A stretch of 64,000 bases of DNA from Maribacter antarcticus DSM 21422. GTDB lineage: Bacteria > Bacteroidota > Bacteroidia > Flavobacteriales > Flavobacteriaceae. The notes beneath the pieces were generated by a model. The model did no database searches. It saw nothing but the letters and a program-made list of their open reading frames with translations, and was not told where the DNA came from. The DNA is taken from assembly GCF_000621125.1 (NCBI RefSeq), contig NZ_JHZC01000010.1, forward strand, positions 1-64,000, read 5' to 3'. The translations under genes and the position numbers were made by a program. Shown one piece after another: positions 48,374-58,639 of the stretch; position 1 is the first letter of the stretch, and each line of letters starts with the position of its first letter.

Positions 48374-49189
48374 ATGAAAATACTCGTAATAGGGGCAGGA
48401 AACATGGGACTAACTTACGCAGAAGGGATGTCTAAATCCAAACTGCTAAAGAAGAAAAATATCATGGTACTGGACAGTTCAGAAGAAAAACTTCAGGAAC
48501 TAAATCAGATTTCACACTTGGATACCTTCAGTGAACTCCAAGACTGTGTGCCGAAGGCGGATATTATTTTTATTGCAGTAAAGCCGCATCATGGCGAACA
48601 GCTCATGGGTAGAATCAAGCCGTTAGTTAAATCGGAGCAATTATTAATTTCGATTATGGCGGGGACGACTATTGAAACCATAAAAGAGTTAACGGGATTG
48701 AACAAAATAGTTCGTGCGATGCCAAATTTGCCCGCAAAAATAGGGAAGGGACTAACCTCCTATATCGCTTCTCCCGAAGTTTCCAGAATAGAACTATTGA
48801 CTATAGAAAGCTTATTGGATACCACAGGAAAATCGATACTAGTAAGTGATGAAAATTTCATTGACGCCTCTACAGGGATATCCGGTAGTGGCCCTGCTTA
48901 TGTTTTCTATTTTATGCAAAGCATGATGGAGGCCGCATTGCAGATGGGGTTTTCAGAAAATGTTTCCAAAGTTCTGGTTAGCCAGACCTTTACCGGAGCC
49001 ATAGAACTCTTTAATCAAAATAGCCTATCTCCAAATTCTTGGATGGAAAAAGTAGCTAGTAAAGGTGGTACCACACGTGCAGCTTTAGATTCTATGGATG
49101 ATAATAATGTAGGGGAATTGATAAAAGAAGCCGCTTTTGCTGCTTTTAAAAGGGCTGTGGAACTAGGAAAGGAGAAAGAATATGTATAA
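48374..49189 (+). CDS. proC: Pyrroline-5-carboxylate reductase
   Basis: 271 residues. Rossmann start VIGAGNMG, the AVKPH block, VRAMPNLPAKIGKG, and the signature GISGSGPAYVFYFM...SKGGTTRAALDSM are complete. It performs the last step of proline synthesis. The stop overlaps the start of proB by 8 bases. Confidence 0.95.
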   Translation: MKILVIGAGNMGLTYAEGMSKSKLLKKKNIMVLDSSEEKLQELNQISHLDTFSELQDCVPKADIIFIAVKPHHGEQLMGRIKPLVKSEQLLISIMAGTTIETIKELTGLNKIVRAMPNLPAKIGKGLTSYIASPEVSRIELLTIESLLDTTGKSILVSDENFIDASTGISGSGPAYVFYFMQSMMEAALQMGFSENVSKVLVSQTFTGAIELFNQNSLSPNSWMEKVASKGGTTRAALDSMDDNNVGELIKEAAFAAFKRAVELGKEKEYV

Positions 49190-49967
49190 GGAACTTATTA
49201 TTATTAAGGTTGGTACCAATGTAATGACCAACAAGGACGACAGGATTGTGAGACCGGTACTTAGAAGGCTGGTGCGACAAATAGCGGAATTGTACGAACG
49301 TGGAATTATTACGATACTGGTTTCATCAGGTTCCGTGATTGCGGGTAAAGAAGTTATGGGCAAATCGAACATCAAGGACAAGACCCAAAGAAGGCAGGTG
49401 TATTCTGCAATAGGGCAGCCAAGAATGATGCGGTTGTATTATAATATTTTTCAAGATTACGGTATGAAATGCGCCCAAGTACTTCCTACAAAGCGGGATT
49501 TTAGTCCGGGGATACACCGTCAGAACATGATCAACTGTTGTGAAGGCCTCCTCTCGGAAGGAGTAATTCCGATTGCCAATGAAGATGATGCGGTATCGGT
49601 AACTATGTCCATGTTCTCCGATAATGACGAATTGGCCAGTTTGATAGCGCAATTGATGAATGCCGATAAGCTTATAATTTTGACTGATATCGATGGATTG
49701 TATACGGGAAATCCCACGGACGAGAGCACTGACCTTGTTCAATATGTTGATCCAAATGAAAATTTAGACAAGTATATTGAGGACAATAATAAACAACCAG
49801 AAAAAGGAAGGGGCGGTATGGGCTCAAAATTGAATCATGCCCAACAGGCCGCTGCAAAACATATTCCTACGTTCATTGCTAACGGAAAAAAAGACCATAC
49901 GATTATTGATATCATTGAAGGAAAAAATGTGGGCACAAGGGTAGCCCTTGAACAAAAAGATACATAG
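49182..49967 (+). CDS. proB: Glutamate 5-kinase
   Basis: 261 residues: only the amino-acid-kinase domain; the C-terminal PUA domain of longer ProB is absent, as in some bacteria. IVLSSGSVIAGKE-like region, IANEDDAV, LTDIDGLYTGNPT and GRGGMGSKLNHA are conserved. It phosphorylates glutamate. Without the PUA domain and with the feedback region changed, it may be less sensitive to proline, consistent with making proline as an osmolyte; this is an inference. Confidence 0.93.
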   Translation: MYKELIIIKVGTNVMTNKDDRIVRPVLRRLVRQIAELYERGIITILVSSGSVIAGKEVMGKSNIKDKTQRRQVYSAIGQPRMMRLYYNIFQDYGMKCAQVLPTKRDFSPGIHRQNMINCCEGLLSEGVIPIANEDDAVSVTMSMFSDNDELASLIAQLMNADKLIILTDIDGLYTGNPTDESTDLVQYVDPNENLDKYIEDNNKQPEKGRGGMGSKLNHAQQAAAKHIPTFIANGKKDHTIIDIIEGKNVGTRVALEQKDT

Positions 49968-49968
49968 C

Positions 49969-51168
49969 ATGAAAATATTATCGGAGAAAATAAAAAATAA
50001 CGTTTTGGGAAGTATGTCCAAAATTTTGACTGAAAATCGTACAAAATTGTTAGAAGCGAATAAGAAAGACCTTGATTTTTTCAACATTGATGACGAGGCC
50101 ATGTACGATCGCTTAGTGGTAAATCACAAAAAGATTGAAGAAATGATACGCGCAATTAGAGATGTTCGTGCCCAGAGCGATCCGGTCAACAATGAAATCA
50201 GTACTAAGGAACTACAAAACGGACTAAAAGTTGTTAACAAAACTGCACCTTTTGGTACCATTATGATCATTTATGAGTCCCGACCAGATGTGACTATAGA
50301 AGCTGCAGTTCTTGCCTTTAAGGCAAATAATAAAATTCTTTTAAAGGGAGGTAAGGAAGCTTTGTACAGTAATAAAGTTCTTGTAAGCTTTTGGCACCAG
50401 GCGTTGATGGAAAACAATCTATCTACCGATTATATACAGCTCTTGACCATGAACCGAGAAGAAACTCAGGCGTTTTTGAAGTGCCCTTCAGAGAAATTAG
50501 ATCTTATAGTGCCAAGGGGTGGGGAACGTTTGATAGCTTTTGTAAAAGAGCATGCAAGCTGCGCAGTTTTGGTAAGTGGTAGGGGAAATAATTTCTTGTA
50601 TGTAGATAAATATGCAAACTGGGAAAAAAGCCTTGAAGTTATTCTCAATGCAAAAACTGACAAAATATCGGCTTGCAACGCGTTGGATAAAATATTGGTC
50701 AACACAGATTTAGATGACTATCAATCGAAAATAGCAAGATTAGGAGAAGTTCTGAAAGATAAAGGCATCTCGATTTTGGTAGATGAACAGGTAAAAGAAG
50801 TTTTAAACGAAGAGCCCCTTATTTCCGAGGAATCTATTTGGGAAGAGGAGTTTTTGGCAATGAAATGTTGTATTGGCTCCGTTGATTCTTTACCGGACGC
50901 CATAGAAAAGATAAATACCTGCTCAGGAGGGCACTCGGCAACGATAATGACCACTGATACCGAGATTGCCAAAAAATTCATGGAACAAGTGGATTGTGCG
51001 GTAGTTTATCAAAACGCATCTACAAGATTCACGGATGGTGGGCAAATGGGTGTAGGCGCAGAGTTAGCTATAAGTACAGATAAGCTTCACCATAGAGGTC
51101 CTTTAGGCCTAAATGAGCTGGTCACCAATAAGTACTACGTTTATGGCAATGGTCAAATTCGAGAATAA
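49969..51168 (+). CDS. proA: Glutamate-5-semialdehyde dehydrogenase
   Basis: 399 residues from the ATG at 49969, which follows the proB stop by one base (a longer TTG frame at 49948 overlaps it). Aldehyde-dehydrogenase fold; ESRPDVTIEAA, KGGKEA and LVPRGGERLI are conserved, and the catalytic-cysteine loop is KISACNALDK. It reduces glutamyl-5-phosphate. C-terminal STRFTDGGQMGVGAELAIST is normal. Confidence 0.94.
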   Translation: MKILSEKIKNNVLGSMSKILTENRTKLLEANKKDLDFFNIDDEAMYDRLVVNHKKIEEMIRAIRDVRAQSDPVNNEISTKELQNGLKVVNKTAPFGTIMIIYESRPDVTIEAAVLAFKANNKILLKGGKEALYSNKVLVSFWHQALMENNLSTDYIQLLTMNREETQAFLKCPSEKLDLIVPRGGERLIAFVKEHASCAVLVSGRGNNFLYVDKYANWEKSLEVILNAKTDKISACNALDKILVNTDLDDYQSKIARLGEVLKDKGISILVDEQVKEVLNEEPLISEESIWEEEFLAMKCCIGSVDSLPDAIEKINTCSGGHSATIMTTDTEIAKKFMEQVDCAVVYQNASTRFTDGGQMGVGAELAISTDKLHHRGPLGLNELVTNKYYVYGNGQIRE

Positions 51169-51202
51169 TAGTATAAACTTTATTAAAAGCATAATGTAGA
51201 CT

Positions 51203-52063
51203 ATGCAGATTAAAAATTTATTTGATACGGTAGAAAAGGTAGAAGGTGCAGTTTTACATCATGGTACCGCGCATAATCGTGTGTATTTGATGGAAGCGGA
51301 AGGAAAGGGAAATTGGACTTCGATTATTGCCAAAATGAATAGCCTTGCAGAAAAAAACCGGTATAACAAAATTGTAACTAGGGTGCCAGAAGATGCAAAA
51401 CAAATATTTCAGTCTAATGGTTATATTGTCGAGGCTAAAATTCCGGGACTTTACAATGGAGAAAGAACAGGCTATTTTTTGGCAGATTACCTTGAAAAAA
51501 AACGCGGTTTTTACACCGAGCAGGAACTAAAGACCAGAGAATCAGTAAAAACTATTGCTTTGGCGGCTAACGGTTCTCCTGAAGATGCTTATTTTAAACT
51601 ACCAAGTACCCTGAAAGCTCGCAAGCTAGATAAGAACGATTTTGTCGCAATGGTTAGTTTACATGAAAAAGCATTCAAATCTTACCCGTTTCCTATAAAT
51701 AAAGCAGCATATCTTTTGGAACTTGTAGAACGAAACCACGAGTTTTATGGCCTTTTTAAGGAGGAGGAATTACTAGTTTCTGCCATACTTAAAATGAATA
51801 AAAAAGACTCCAATGTAGAAATTGTAGATTTTGCTACACACCCCGATTATAAAGGGCAAAACTTATCCTATTATCTTGTGCAGAAAATCAAGAGAAATAT
51901 TGACCAAAGCGACTATAAAACTATTTATTCCCTAGTCAGGGCTACCTCGTATGGTTTGAATATTACCTACAGCAAACATGGGTTTTTATTCGGAGGAACC
52001 CTATTGAACAATACGGTAATAAAGGATAATTTGGAAAGCGTGAATGTTTGGTATTCGAACTAG
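51203..52063 (+). CDS. ablB: Putative beta-lysine N-acetyltransferase (AblB-like)
   Basis: 286 residues. N-terminal AVLHHGTAHNRVYLMEA and KIVTRVPEDAKQIFQSNGYIVEAKIPGLYNGE are typical of AblB; the C-terminal GNAT domain has VDFATHPDYKGQNLSYYLVQ. AblB acetylates beta-lysine to N-epsilon-acetyl-beta-lysine, a compatible solute; the partner lysine 2,3-aminomutase (AblA) is not in the window. It directly follows proCBA, suggesting a shared osmotic-stress operon. A different amine substrate is possible. Confidence 0.82.
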   Translation: MQIKNLFDTVEKVEGAVLHHGTAHNRVYLMEAEGKGNWTSIIAKMNSLAEKNRYNKIVTRVPEDAKQIFQSNGYIVEAKIPGLYNGERTGYFLADYLEKKRGFYTEQELKTRESVKTIALAANGSPEDAYFKLPSTLKARKLDKNDFVAMVSLHEKAFKSYPFPINKAAYLLELVERNHEFYGLFKEEELLVSAILKMNKKDSNVEIVDFATHPDYKGQNLSYYLVQKIKRNIDQSDYKTIYSLVRATSYGLNITYSKHGFLFGGTLLNNTVIKDNLESVNVWYSN

Positions 52064-52211
52064 ATGTACAATGACACAAGACCATAGAGAAATAAAAAAA
52101 AGCCAGTTTAGTTTGTTTTTTACTTGCTTAAACACAAATTTTCAATAGTCTATTTTAAACTAAGCTTTTGAAGAATTAATTATGCTTAGACACTATATTT
52201 TAAAATAAAAA

Positions 52212-52859
52212 TTAACTCATAGCGACCGCCAATAAAATGGCAACATAGTGACAAACAGCAGCTGCAAGTACGAAAAAGTGCCATACTGCATGGTTGTATG
52301 GGTATCTCTCCCACAAGTAAAAGATAACGCCCAAAAGATAAAGTGCGCCTCCGATTAGAATCATAGTGAGGATATTAGGGGGAATACTTTCAAAGAAAGT
52401 ACGTCCGCCAACGACCATAATACATCCCATCGTGATGTAAACTAGGGTTGAAATAACCTTCCACTTTCCTGTAAAAAAAATCTTGAAAATGATACCCAAA
52501 GCCGTAAGGCCCCATAAAATACATAGTAAGGTAATGCCAAAAGAATTATGCATGTACATTAATAAAAACGGAGTATAAGTTCCGGCTATCAAGAAATAAA
52601 TACTAATGTGGTCAAGGATTTCTAATATACGTTTTACTTGGGCATGCTGAAATCCATGGTAGAGTGTAGAAAAAGTAAAAAGTTGTAAAAAACAGAATCC
52701 ATAGATAGCTGCACCGATAACACCAGTGGAGTTATCACTTTTTATAGCAAAGGCTATTAGTATAGGAATACCAACGATACCAAAAATAATTCCAAACCCG
52801 TGTACGATACTGTTTACGAGTTCTTGCTTAATTTGTGTAGTTGAATTCTTAGCTTGCAT
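52212..52859 (-). CDS. Hemolysin III / PAQR-type membrane protein
   Basis: 215 residues from the ATG at 52859 (MQAKNSTTQIKQELVNSIVHGFG); an upstream ATG (52961) would add 34 residues without family character. Seven membrane helices; motifs STLYHGFQH, LEILDHISIYFLIAGTYTPF, and HAVWHFFVLAAAVCHY with the metal-binding histidines, as in YqfA/hemolysin III. The role in bacteria is uncertain. Stands alone on the minus strand. Confidence 0.88.
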   Translation of the reverse strand: MQAKNSTTQIKQELVNSIVHGFGIIFGIVGIPILIAFAIKSDNSTGVIGAAIYGFCFLQLFTFSTLYHGFQHAQVKRILEILDHISIYFLIAGTYTPFLLMYMHNSFGITLLCILWGLTALGIIFKIFFTGKWKVISTLVYITMGCIMVVGGRTFFESIPPNILTMILIGGALYLLGVIFYLWERYPYNHAVWHFFVLAAAVCHYVAILLAVAMS

Positions 52860-52961
52860 GAAAGTGAGTTGTGACAGCAAATAGTTATAGGTGGTGTTAC
52901 CAAATTTACCCAAATCTGAGCTGACATTGGTTCTATTGATGATATTGTTTGTAATTTCCAA

Positions 52962-54192
52962 AACGAAGACCTCACCAAGCGTAGCTATCGAAACATTCAG
53001 ATAGGAGATGGTCGGAGTATTACTTAATTCTAAAAGTGCGTATTGTTACCAAATAGCTTGATATGTATCTTGATTTCGCTCTTGGCCCCTTTCTCAGATA
53101 ATCTAGTACGATAACTATATACAACGAGGTATTGTTCTCTTTGTTTAAGTAGTCATTTTGTTGTCACCTTGGCGCGATTGATAAAACTGGATACTAAATC
53201 AATTATTAAGGGACGAAGTTTAACATCCCTGCCATTCCTTCGCCATCCACTAGATGTACGATACTGTTATGCACTTTTTTTCAGTTGTTTCTAAAATCTT
53301 TTAGAGACTGTATGAGTTTATCTTAGAGCTATTCATGTTTCGTTCTAAACCTTTGGTAATCATATGTAAAGGAGTACACTATCAACTCGACCAAATGCTA
53401 GACATGTTGTAATTTATTCAAGTAATTTAGGTGCTTCCACGGATATCATAAACTAAGTCATGATGGAAAAAATGTTTTTATCGGGATATTGTCAAAAAAG
53501 TAGCATCCTATGGGAGGATTCCGCTCTTAAGCTTTAGAGGAGGCAATTACCAATTATTTTATTTTAAGGAAGCACTTTAAAATGATTAAATTGGCCAGAA
53601 GAGTCTATAGTGTATTGATAGTAGTTGCCTTTGGGCTGGGGTTTTATCTGTATTTTATTGTGGAAGAGGATTCCAAAATTTTCCTAATCGTTACGTTAAG
53701 AATCAAATTCATATTTCTTAGTAATGGGGTCCATTGATTTATTGTCTATTCCCTAAATCCAAATGCAAAAGAAGGACTTCTATTATAACCTCTTCTGATG
53801 GGAGCACTTTGGGAATTTATGTTCTGTTAGTTTTTATACTTCTCGTTTTCTGCCGTGATTTTTTGATACATCTGTAACCTAATATTTATTTTCTAACTAC
53901 GTGTTCGTTCTAAAACCGCATAACTAGAAAATAATCGCAATGGTGAGTGTCTAACTTTGGGTAATTATCCTAGGACGGCTTCGTCTTGCTTCTGACACCT
54001 GCGTTATTGACAATTTTATCACAGCTCATACAATACTAAGCTGTAGGCTTTCGCTTTTTAGGATACTTCTAAATTTGACAAATAATTAGTATTGATGATA
54101 CATATACAGCAGATTTTGCCAAAGAAAAACAGGTATATGCGAAGCTACTCTTACAACGGATTGAAATTTGCGAAGAAAGTAAGGTTATTACT
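52962..54192. other. Long gene-poor, decayed region
   Basis: No full gene over 1.2 kb. A frame at 53582-53737 starts MIKLARRVYSVLIVVAFGLGFYLYFIVEE, which looks like the beginning of a membrane protein but stops after 51 residues. Further coding-like pieces follow without start or end. No insertion-sequence signature was found. Confidence 0.4.
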
Positions 54193-55272
54193 CTATGGAC
54201 TTACCCAATTTATAGAAATATTAAAATAAGCGGGATTGCTTAGCTTGTTTTCTGCTAAAAATGAAGTATCATCGCCAAAAGGTCGGAAAAAATCACCTCG
54301 GTCTGTATCAAAAGACCAATTATACCGAAACCCTCCTTGCGCGGAAAGCCATATTTGTGGTGTTACAGCATGCTCCCAAGTAGCCCGTAATCTCAGTTCC
54401 GATCTTCTCAACTCAATATCGTTATAGGGTAAGTTATACCTGTTTTCATCATTATTAATTCGGTAGGTGTTACCCTCTATCGCCCAACCAAATAATAGCA
54501 TGTTTTTAGAATTTACAGTTTTTCTGTATTGGAAACGTGCAGGCAGTAACATTTCAATGCCCCATTTTTTACTTTTTGCCGTATAAAGCATGTAATAAAC
54601 GGGTAAATAGTTAAGAGCACCGCCGAGATAGGTTCTACTTACACCCAGACCCCACATTTTTCTATCGTTGGGCTTTATGCCATAAATTACGGCTCCACTA
54701 TAGCGCGTATACTTAAACGACTGCATGTTTGAGAAGGAATAATCCCCGTTGAGGTTGGCACCAAACTGAAAAATTAAATAGCGCTTCGCATTCAGTGGCT
54801 TAAATGCGGTTGCCGTAAAACCCATTGTACGTATACCGTTGTTATCTAGGGCTTGACTTAACGGGTTGTTTGCCATTGTAGGTGCGTTGGAAAACGAATA
54901 GTTGGTAGATGCATAATTGAACCCTAAGTTCAATAGAAAATGATTCTTTGAAAAAACGGGATAATTAATGGAAAGACGAAGGCCATCTGCACTGTTTATT
55001 TCATTCTCATCGGATGTACCTTCAGGAACAAAGAGTCCTGGTTTCAAGGAATGCACGGTTTGATAATCATACCCTATCGAAAAAAGTTTAATTGGAATCT
55101 GCCCTACAATACGAGAGGAAGCAAATGCTTTGTTTTCGGTAGTTTGTACTAAGTTTGAATAGTCAACAAAGCTATCCTCTTCTTCCTCTTCTATGGGAGG
55201 GTTGTCTTGTGCCATTATGGATATAGGCAGCATAAGACCGCCAAGTAGGAGTATTTTAAGGGGTTTTAACAT
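54193..55272 (-). CDS. DUF6268-like outer-membrane protein
   Basis: 359 residues. Signal peptide (about 1-21, ending IMAQ), then an acidic NPPIEEEEEDS spacer, then many beta strands with alternating aromatic residues and a C-terminal aromatic strand (FNISINWVSP). It resembles the Bacteroidota DUF6268 barrel family, with unknown function. Lies 9 bases after a DUF2147 gene, so the two are probably co-expressed. Confidence 0.72.
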   Translation of the reverse strand: MLKPLKILLLGGLMLPISIMAQDNPPIEEEEEDSFVDYSNLVQTTENKAFASSRIVGQIPIKLFSIGYDYQTVHSLKPGLFVPEGTSDENEINSADGLRLSINYPVFSKNHFLLNLGFNYASTNYSFSNAPTMANNPLSQALDNNGIRTMGFTATAFKPLNAKRYLIFQFGANLNGDYSFSNMQSFKYTRYSGAVIYGIKPNDRKMWGLGVSRTYLGGALNYLPVYYMLYTAKSKKWGIEMLLPARFQYRKTVNSKNMLLFGWAIEGNTYRINNDENRYNLPYNDIELRRSELRLRATWEHAVTPQIWLSAQGGFRYNWSFDTDRGDFFRPFGDDTSFLAENKLSNPAYFNISINWVSP

Positions 55273-55281
55273 GATGTTGTA

Positions 55282-55746
55282 TTAATTGGTTTTCATTCGT
55301 ACCCAAGTATCGGTCCGGCCTACAATACCAAAGGGGTCTAATGAGCCACGTACCTCAAGCTTGTTTTTGTTTATCATTTTGATAGTGCTATAGTAGGTGT
55401 TTCCCGATTTAGGATCGTAGATGGTTCCTTCTACCCATTCGTCATCTTCAAAAACAAAATCCCTCAAATTAAGCATGTTCAGCATGGGCTTGCCTTCTGG
55501 GTCTGCTTTAGGGTTACCTTTTTCATCGTTCGGTTCTTTAAGCCAAACAATTTTACCATGATATTTTTCTTTCCCTTTCTCCTTAAAAATCTTCACGTAA
55601 GCTGTGCCTTCGCTGGGCATCCAAACACCAACAATGTCACTAGCCCCCTTATCTACCTCCAATATTATAGTCTCGTTGAATGCACTGCTCAGCATAAATA
55701 GAATACCTACAATAGTATACATACCTAGTTTAATCATCTTTATCAT
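55282..55746 (-). CDS. DUF2147 family exported protein
   Basis: 154 residues. Signal peptide (about 1-24, ending SSAFNE). The body shows the DUF2147 layout: DIVGVWMPSEGTAYVKIFKEKG, then KIVWLKEPNDEKGNP, LRDFVFEDDEWVEGTIYDPKSGNTYYSTIKM and a C-terminal FGIVGRTDTWVRM. The family is periplasmic or secreted and has a lipocalin-like fold of unknown ligand. The first 60 bases and the upstream DNA have a diverged partial duplicate 8 kb to the left. Confidence 0.85.
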   Translation of the reverse strand: MIKMIKLGMYTIVGILFMLSSAFNETIILEVDKGASDIVGVWMPSEGTAYVKIFKEKGKEKYHGKIVWLKEPNDEKGNPKADPEGKPMLNMLNLRDFVFEDDEWVEGTIYDPKSGNTYYSTIKMINKNKLEVRGSLDPFGIVGRTDTWVRMKTN

Positions 55747-55800
55747 TTATAAGCTACTCAAAAGTAGATACTGGATATGGAAAATACAATAGCACTTCTT

Positions 55801-56313
55801 GTAAAATCAAAACATAATTATAGGTGCGGTATCCAACTCAAAATACTTTTTAATCAACCGAACTGGAGTAGCATCGTCCAGAACTATTTAGGTTCATAGT
55901 TTGATAGCAGGGTTGTCCCCCTATATCTATCACTTTAGGATAATTGAAGAGTCTGCGCATATTGACGTTATTAATGTAGAGTAAGGCATTTGCCAGATAA
56001 AGCCACTCAATTTATTTATATTTTGCTTAATTAATGGTGTTACGAAAAATGTTTCTTAGGTGATTTTGTGCCTTATACTTGTTGCTAATATACATAAGTA
56101 CTATTCATATTATAGTTCCTTAATGTAGAAACAGATATCGGAAAATATATCTCTAATCAAATAATAGTTACGATTGAGGCGAAATGTAGCTTTAGAATAT
56201 AAAAGAAATTAATTATATTTATCAGAGACATATTAAGAGTTGAATGTTACTCGCTAGTTACTGGCAAGCTATCAAACTAGAGCTACTATAATTAATCTGC
56301 TAATCGTAAACGA
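55801..56313. other. Intergenic region, nothing recognised
   Basis: About 500 bases between divergent genes with promoters for both sides expected. No ORF, tRNA or strong hairpin was identified. Confidence 0.35.
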
Positions 56314-57288
56314 ATGAAAACTCCATCTGAAGAAAACAAGACCCAAACCTCTAGAAGAAACTGGTTAAAGAATGCTGTAGTTTTAGGTGCTGCTTCCGTT
56401 GCTACGCCATCAGTGTTGGGCAACACAAAAGTTGCACCGATAAGGCCATTGGTGTCTTCCCAGTCCATACGCTTACTTGTATCTACCTATTCGTATTGGC
56501 ATTTTAAAAAGGAGAAGTATCCTATAGAAAAGGTTATTGAGAATGCGGCTCGTATTGGTTTTGATGGTGTGGAAATTCTACATCGCCAAATGGAGAACGA
56601 GACGGTACCCTACATGAACAAACTTAAAAGAATGGCCTTTGATAGAGGGTTGGCACTACCATTTTTGTCTATCCATCAAAACTTTGTAGAGCCGGACGCA
56701 TCCAAAAGAAAAGAAGATGTAAACCATACCTTGAAATGTATTAAACTGGCAACCCAGATGGGTATTCCTTCCATAAGGATGAATACCGGAAGCTGGGCAG
56801 GGGAAACACCACCAGATTATTTTGAAACAGGAATTAAGAAACCGGCTGACGGCTATACAGATCAAGATGCTATTAAATGGGTTATAGATAGTATGGGAGA
56901 ATGTTTGATAGAAGCTGAAAAGGCAGGCGTTACACTTTGTTTAGAGAACCATTGGGGACTTTCTTCCAATATTGATTATTTGGAAGAAATCTATAATGCA
57001 CTATCATCATCACCTGCTATGGGTTTAAATCTTGATACTGGAAATTTCGTTGGTGACCCATACCCTCAATTAGAAAGATTAATGCCTATTGCAAATATTA
57101 TTCAGGCAAAAACGTACTATGGTGGCGGTGAGGTTTATGACTTAGATTTAGATTATGACCGAATTGCCAAAATAATGCGCAATGCAAATTTCACAGGCTA
57201 TGTATCCTTGGAAATGGAAGGAAAGGAAAACGCACAAACCGCGGTGCCCAAAAGTTATGATATATTGAGAAGGGCTTTTAGTGTTTAG
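56314..57288 (+). CDS. Tat-exported sugar phosphate isomerase/epimerase-like protein
   Basis: 324 residues. Twin-arginine signal TSRRNWLKNAVVLGAASVATPSVLG (about 12-36) marks export of a folded protein. The rest is a xylose-isomerase-like TIM barrel with GFDGVEIL, ENHWGLSSN, LDTGNF and the C-terminal YVSLEMEGKE; metal ligands are E in CLENH, D in LDTGNF and E in SLEME. Such proteins act on sugars or inositols in the periplasm. No sugar operon surrounds it. Confidence 0.88.
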   Translation: MKTPSEENKTQTSRRNWLKNAVVLGAASVATPSVLGNTKVAPIRPLVSSQSIRLLVSTYSYWHFKKEKYPIEKVIENAARIGFDGVEILHRQMENETVPYMNKLKRMAFDRGLALPFLSIHQNFVEPDASKRKEDVNHTLKCIKLATQMGIPSIRMNTGSWAGETPPDYFETGIKKPADGYTDQDAIKWVIDSMGECLIEAEKAGVTLCLENHWGLSSNIDYLEEIYNALSSSPAMGLNLDTGNFVGDPYPQLERLMPIANIIQAKTYYGGGEVYDLDLDYDRIAKIMRNANFTGYVSLEMEGKENAQTAVPKSYDILRRAFSV

Positions 57289-57368
57289 TAAAAATTAAGT
57301 AAGCAGCAGGACGCAGTCTTCTGACGTATCCAGCTGTTTATTATTTAAAATCTAGTAACAAGAAAAAC

Positions 57369-58300
57369 TTATATCGCCCGTGTGATTTTATCCCTAAGTT
57401 TGCTCCACGTCATCATTATAATAGCTTGTTCCTTTATGATTTTGGCACATTCGGCATCCATTAAAAAATCACAATCCTCTTGGCACCACTTGGATCCATA
57501 CTCCGGATGTTCAACGGTAATTGCACGAATTTCGGTATTGTTATAGGCGGGATGCAATAAGAGAAAATTGAGTCTGCTTTGCAGATTATTCAACATTTCA
57601 CTATGGATTTTCTTGGTACCCATAGCCTAGGTTTTTGGTTTCATAGATAAAATACGGTCCACTATAACCGTCTTACTGTCCATAGGCTGATTTATGGTCT
57701 CGTCTTCTAAGGCAAAAACGCGCGCATCCAATAAAACGGGCAGGCCAAACACCTTGCCTACATTTATATAGGCGGCGATAATAGCTGGTGTGCTAGCAGA
57801 GGCGCCCATATGGGTGTATAAATGAGTTACATCTATACTAATTTGGTTGGCTTTTTCACTTGGTTGCCGAATTTTTGGGCCACTTCCTTAGGGCCTGTAA
57901 ACTGTTGAACGCTGTCTACAGAAGCGTAGAAATAGCCTTGTTTAATGACTACTCTGAAAACCGAATCTTTAGAAGTTACCGGTCCCCATTTATAATTTTT
58001 CTATTCATTTGTCAACGTGGTGTGTATACCAAAATTGAGCTGTTTTTTTTATGCATAGGCTGCAATTCCAGGAAACCACAAACAGGACACCTCGATACTA
58101 GCAGAATTTAAAGGCCCCTTTTCTAAGCCCGCAATGCTGGCCGCATTCTCGTAATGGACAGCGCCGAAATCATCGGCATGTAAAATCAATAGTTTTGAAT
58201 GTTTAGGGTAGCCTAACCGCTCTACAATTGATTCCTTTTGGGCATTTGAACCCAATGAAAAATCGAAATAAGCTGTGAATAATACAATAGTACTTTTCAT
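57369..58300 (-). pseudogene. ChbG/HpnK-type polysaccharide deacetylase, inactivated
   Basis: Reads MKSTIVLFTAYF...LGYPKHSKLLILHADDFGAVHYENAASIAGLEKG, then shifts frame to KWGPVTSKDSVFRVVIKQGYFYASVDSVQQFTGPKEVAQKFGNQVKK, then ISIDVTHLYTHMGASASTPAIIAAYINVGKVFGLPVLL..., a TAG, and a last part to IARTIKDR-like end. At least three breaks and several stops occur, so no full enzyme is made. The HADD metal motif is kept, and the usual THLDTHMG reads THLYTHMG, consistent with decay. Family: carbohydrate deacetylases of the YdjC fold. Confidence 0.8.
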
Positions 58301-58639
58301 AAGGATTTATTAAAAATCAATGTAAAGTTTAAAAACTACAAACAATCTAGAAGCTCTAGCGATAATTATTTTTAAACTTTTAAAGCTGAAAGTAACATTC
58401 AGTAGTGAAACGCTATTATAAAAAGCTGTACTGCAACTAGCTTAAAGTAATTCGTTGAATTAGTTCCGCTTATTCAGCACGTATTCAGGTTTAATAACTC
58501 ATAGCTCTAACGATAATTTCAAAACCTTTATGCCTATACAGCCGAGCGGGTTTACCTTATTGCACAACAGGGATTGCTTTGAGGCTTTTTACATGATTTT
58601 AGTGTAAAGTGCTTAAAAAAGCGATTTGGTCAAAAGCGT
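58301..58639. other. Intergenic region, nothing recognised
   Basis: About 340 bases between divergently oriented units. No gene or clear regulatory repeat seen. Confidence 0.3.

Noticed and set aside
53582-53737. 51-codon membrane-like ORF
   Set aside because: It looks like a gene start but ends early and has no continuation in other frames that I can follow; kept only as a note on the gap.
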